From assembly GCA_008330645.1 (NCBI GenBank), contig VLTN01000070.1, forward strand, positions 62,001-126,000: a DNA stretch of 64,000 nt, in the 5' to 3' direction. The notes beneath the pieces are model-generated. The model searched no databases. It was given only the letters and a program-made list of their open reading frames with translations, and had not been told where the DNA came from. A program made the position numbers and the translations under genes. Position 1 is the stretch's first letter. Every line of letters begins with the position of its first letter. Below, piece by piece: positions 61,199 to 64,000 of this stretch. The stretch comes from Cafeteria roenbergensis. Taxonomy: Eukaryota; Sar; Bigyra; Bicosoecida; Cafeteriaceae.

Positions 61199-64000
61199 TC
61201 ACCGCTTCCAGCCGCAAAGCCTCGCCACGGCTACAATGTCGCCCGTTGACACGGCGGCGCGCATGCGCGGATGGCCCAGGTCCTTCCCCATCGCCGCGGC
61301 CACCAGCCCGCACAGCACCGCCCGCTGCGTTGCTGCAACGTGGAACGCCGTCGTCGTTGCCGCTCGGCGCGGCAGGTCGAACCGGCCGGCCACCAGCGCC
61401 AGCAGGAACTCCTGCCCCTCCCCCGGCGCCAGCACCTTTGAGAGAAGCAGCAGCGCGTCCTGCCGCGCCCGCTGCTCCACCTCGCCGAGCGGCAGCCCCG
61501 CCTGCAGGCGGAACAGCAGGTCCACGGCGCGGCAGGGCCCCAGCGTCCGCATCAGCAGCCGCTCCAGGTTGCGGCACAGGATGAGCCGGTCGGGGCTGTC
61601 GGGCGCCAGCGGCAGAGGCATGTCCACCGCGGCCGAGCACCGGTGCCAGAAGTTGACCGACACGGAGTCCTCCCACGGGCTCTCCACGTGGTGCCACCAG
61701 TACGCCGGGATGAAGAGGACGTCGCCCGGCTGCAGGACGGTGTGGGAGAGGCACGACCGCCTCCACAGCGGGAACCGCCACAGGTCGGGGTCGCGCGGGC
61801 ACACCTGGCTCTGTCGGTCGCAGGGGTGGCCCACGGGGAACGGGTAGAAGCTCTGCCACTGCTCGGGCCCGCCAAGGAGGACCAGCTTGCGGCCGCGCGC
61901 CTGGCAGAGGAGGTTGTGCTGCTCGTCGTAGTGCAGCGGCGTGACGGCGCCCCGCTGCGCGATGAGGAGGAGGTTGGTCGTGAGCGCGCCCCACTGGCCC
62001 TCAGACTGCAGCCGCGAGACCAGCGCCCAGTCGAGGCCACGGAAGTCGCGGATCATCGGCTGCCCCACGCCGTCGCAGAGGGCTTGCTGGAGGTACACCC
62101 GCTCGACCGGGAGCGCCCCCGGGGCGCGGAGGCAGCGGCCCGCAGCGGGAGCAGCGGCGAGCCTGCCTGCCAAGGCCGCAGCCCCGGTGCCAGCCGAAGT
62201 CGCCGACGGGCCGCGGCCGGCCGCCAGCCGCGCAGCCCCCACGGCCGCGCCCGCCGCTCCGCCGCCGACGTCGCCCTTCTCGCCAGCGTCGTGGGCAACC
62301 TCCGCCTGCGCCGGCCCCGCCCCCGCAGCCGCCGCCGCCGCGTCTGCGCTGTGGTTGCGGCGGTCGCCGTCGCTGCCGTCGTCGGCGGGGTTGTCGCCGA
62401 CAGCCTCAGACGCGCCCCCATCGGTGTCGGAGTCCTCCTCCTCGTCCGACATGGGCGTGGACGCCTCGCTCCCAGGGTGCGCCAGGCTCCCGACCCCCCC
62501 GAGGCGCCTCCAGATGAACCGGGCGGCGGCTGCGTCCTCGGCCATGGATGACAGCATCGCGTCAGTGGCAGTGGCAGGGCTCGCAAACCCCGCCGGCGTG
62601 CCAGCCATCCCTACCCCGCCGGCAAGCCGGGACAGTGCACGGCGGATATTGTGCGGCACTGCGCGTCGCGCGGTTCGAGTTCCCCCGCCCCCGGGGCCAG
62701 GCTCAGCCCCGGCCCCAGCCTCGCCGCTCGTGCCAGCCCCACTGGCGTGCCTGGCTCGAGGGGCAGCCGGCCTGCTGGCCTGCCCAGCTGCGGCGCGCGC
62801 TGAACGCCCCGGGCGTGATCGCGCCGCTCCCCCCCCGGGGCCGTCCATCGCGCCAGTTTCCGGCTCGTACGGCAGCCAGTCGCCCCCGCGCGCTCCTTCC
62901 GCCACCGCCAGCGCCTCCGCCTGCGCTGCGCCCGCCGCCATCGCCACCGCCACCGCTGTCACTCGGCACGCCGCCTCCGCCACGTTGGGCGACCCCTCCT
63001 CCCCACCCAGGCCAGGGGCCGCGCCGCTCGCCCCCCGCGGCGCCGCAGACGCGGCATGCCCCGCAGCGGGCGCGGTGCAGAGCGCTCTGGCCCAGTCGAC
63101 GCCCCCCAGGCCGTCGCTCTCGGGCGCCACCAAGGCTTGCACCGAGGCGCTCCCGCCCTTCCCACCGGCCGCGGCCTCTGCTGTCGCGGCAGCAGCTGCT
63201 CCCGCCCCATCTGCCGTTTCAGTTGCTGAGGCTTTGGTTGCCGCAGTCGCTGCCAGAGTAGCAGCAGCAGGAGCAGCAGCAGCAGCCGCAGCAGCGGCAG
63301 TCGCTGCTTCCGCTGCTGCTGCGGACGACGGTGCTGATGGCCCCTCAGGAGCGGCCGTCGCGTCAAGCGCCCCCTGCTCTCCTCCCGCATCGTTCGCCAG
63401 CTCTGCCGGCAGAGCAGGCGGGGCTACGCCTTCGCGCGCCCGCATGGCGGCGAACGCCCGCTCTCTGGCCGCCGCCTGCAGCGCCCGCAAGCGCGAACGG
63501 GAGCGCCACTCCGAGGGCGAGGGCGCCAGGCCCGCTGCTGTGAGGGCAGCGGCCGCCGTTGAGGGGTCCACCGGGCTGGGCTCCTCGGAGCTTCCCGCAA
63601 AGGGCACGCGCCCGCCGTCCAGGGCGCAGTGCGCGTGCATCTCGGCGGCGAATCCTGCCATCGGAAGGGTCCGGCTGTGCATGGGGTCGGCGTGGTCGAA
63701 GCTGCGAGCCGGCGGCGGCAGGAGCGGCGGGGGCGGGCAGAGCCCGGAGGCGCACAGGGCGATGCAGGAGTGGCGGGCGGGCGGGCCTTGGTTCCACGGC
63801 TGGCCGCGGAGGGGTCAGGCGGATCGAGCCCGCTGCGACAGCCGGGCGCGGGCGGTGGCGCGCGCGCGTGGCTCACCCTGACTCGTTCTTGTCCTCGTCC
63901 GCGTACCGAAAGCTGCCGCTGGAGAAGCGCACCGTGAACTGCACTCCCTGCGCGTGCTTGGCGAGGTAGTCCAGGGTCCAGCGGCGGCGAACGGGCTCGA
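61199..64000 (-). CDS. FIH (HIF1AN)-like JmjC asparaginyl hydroxylase, 5' partial
   Basis: Exon 63701-61199 preceded by an exon from 63877 running off the window. The upstream exon reads RRRWTLDYLAKHAQGVQFTV…FRYADEDK, matching FIH LKWDLEYLQEN…YYDEKK. Its donor GTGAGC and the acceptor CTCGCAG are in matching phase 2. The core has YLQQALCDGVGQ, GALTTNLLLIAQRGAVTPLHYDEQHNLLCQ with iron ligands His and Asp in HYD, the FIH signature FPVGHPCDRQSQV, and GDVLFIPAYWWHHVES with the distal His. The C-terminal dimerisation helices (LLLSKVLAPGEGQEFLLAL) are present, then about 55 extra residues. FIH uses 2-oxoglutarate and O2 to hydroxylate Asn in ankyrin-repeat proteins and HIF. About 500 Ala/Gly-rich residues are inserted before YLQQ, where FIH has a short loop. 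Confidence 0.88.
63400..63415. repeat. 16-bp perfect palindrome GCTCTGCCGGCAGAGC
   Basis: Two inverted copies of the over-represented octamer GGCAGAGC meet head-to-head, inside the low-complexity insertion of the FIH-like gene. Confidence 0.95.

Noticed and set aside
1-64000. Search for transposons, LTR or virus-like elements, tRNA and rRNA genes
   Set aside because: No transposase, reverse transcriptase, integrase or capsid-like motifs, terminal repeats or structured RNA genes were recognised by reading both strands.

Overview
This is nuclear DNA of a GC-rich, compact-genome eukaryote, most likely a flagellated protist. The evidence is spliceosomal introns (donors nearly always GTGAG, acceptors CAG), very large multidomain proteins, chromatin factors (CHD-type remodeller, Enhancer-of-polycomb), a mitochondrial bS21 protein, and ciliary or microtubule genes (TTLL tubulin-modifying ligase, LC8 dynein light chain, an RNF32 orthologue). 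The pentafunctional AROM protein is known from fungi, oomycetes, ciliates and apicomplexans, so an alveolate or stramenopile-like lineage is plausible. The species cannot be fixed from the sequence alone. I see no tRNA, rRNA, CRISPR, transposon or virus-like element.

Layout. 1-3.4 kb: tail of an unknown gene, then a tandem cathepsin Z/X gene with an 11-nt microexon. 4.0-6.5 kb: F-box/zinc-finger protein. 6.9-12.3 kb (-): TTLL ligase, head-to-head with 12.5-17.6 kb (+), a vWA-domain polytopic membrane protein. 19.1-27.7 kb: giant CHD remodeller. 28.2-30.0 kb: RNF32 orthologue. 30.1-33.5 kb (-): secreted ankyrin protein with a degenerate JmjC-like cupin, head-to-head with glyoxalase II (34.1-35.0 kb). 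35.3-37.5 kb (-): cysteine-poor nucleoredoxin-like protein, head-to-head with an unknown Ser/Gly/Asp-rich protein (37.8-40.9 kb). 41.2-42.7 kb (-): pseudokinase-like protein. 43.3-50.7 kb (-): AROM fused to a chorismate-mutase/prephenate-dehydratase/ACT-like module, head-to-head with mitochondrial bS21 (51.0-51.8 kb). 52.3-56.8 kb: Enhancer of polycomb-like. 57.0-58.8 kb: six-exon ankyrin membrane protein. 58.9-60.9 kb (-): LC8 dynein light chain and a TMEM151-like protein. 61.2 kb to window end (-): FIH (HIF1AN)-like asparaginyl hydroxylase, 5' end outside the window.

The genes do not form one pathway. They are closely packed housekeeping and regulatory genes, often in divergent pairs 170-610 bp apart. 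The most notable item is the AROM-P-protein fusion, which places the whole post-DAHP shikimate pathway and a Phe-branch-like, apparently catalytically eroded regulatory module in one roughly 2,470-residue chain. Other recurrent themes are huge low-complexity insertions inside otherwise recognisable domains (FIH, CHD, nucleoredoxin-like), several enzyme folds that have lost catalytic residues, and a strongly over-represented octamer GGCAGAGC on both strands throughout. Long open frames antisense to most genes are a by-product of the GC-rich third positions and are not annotated.
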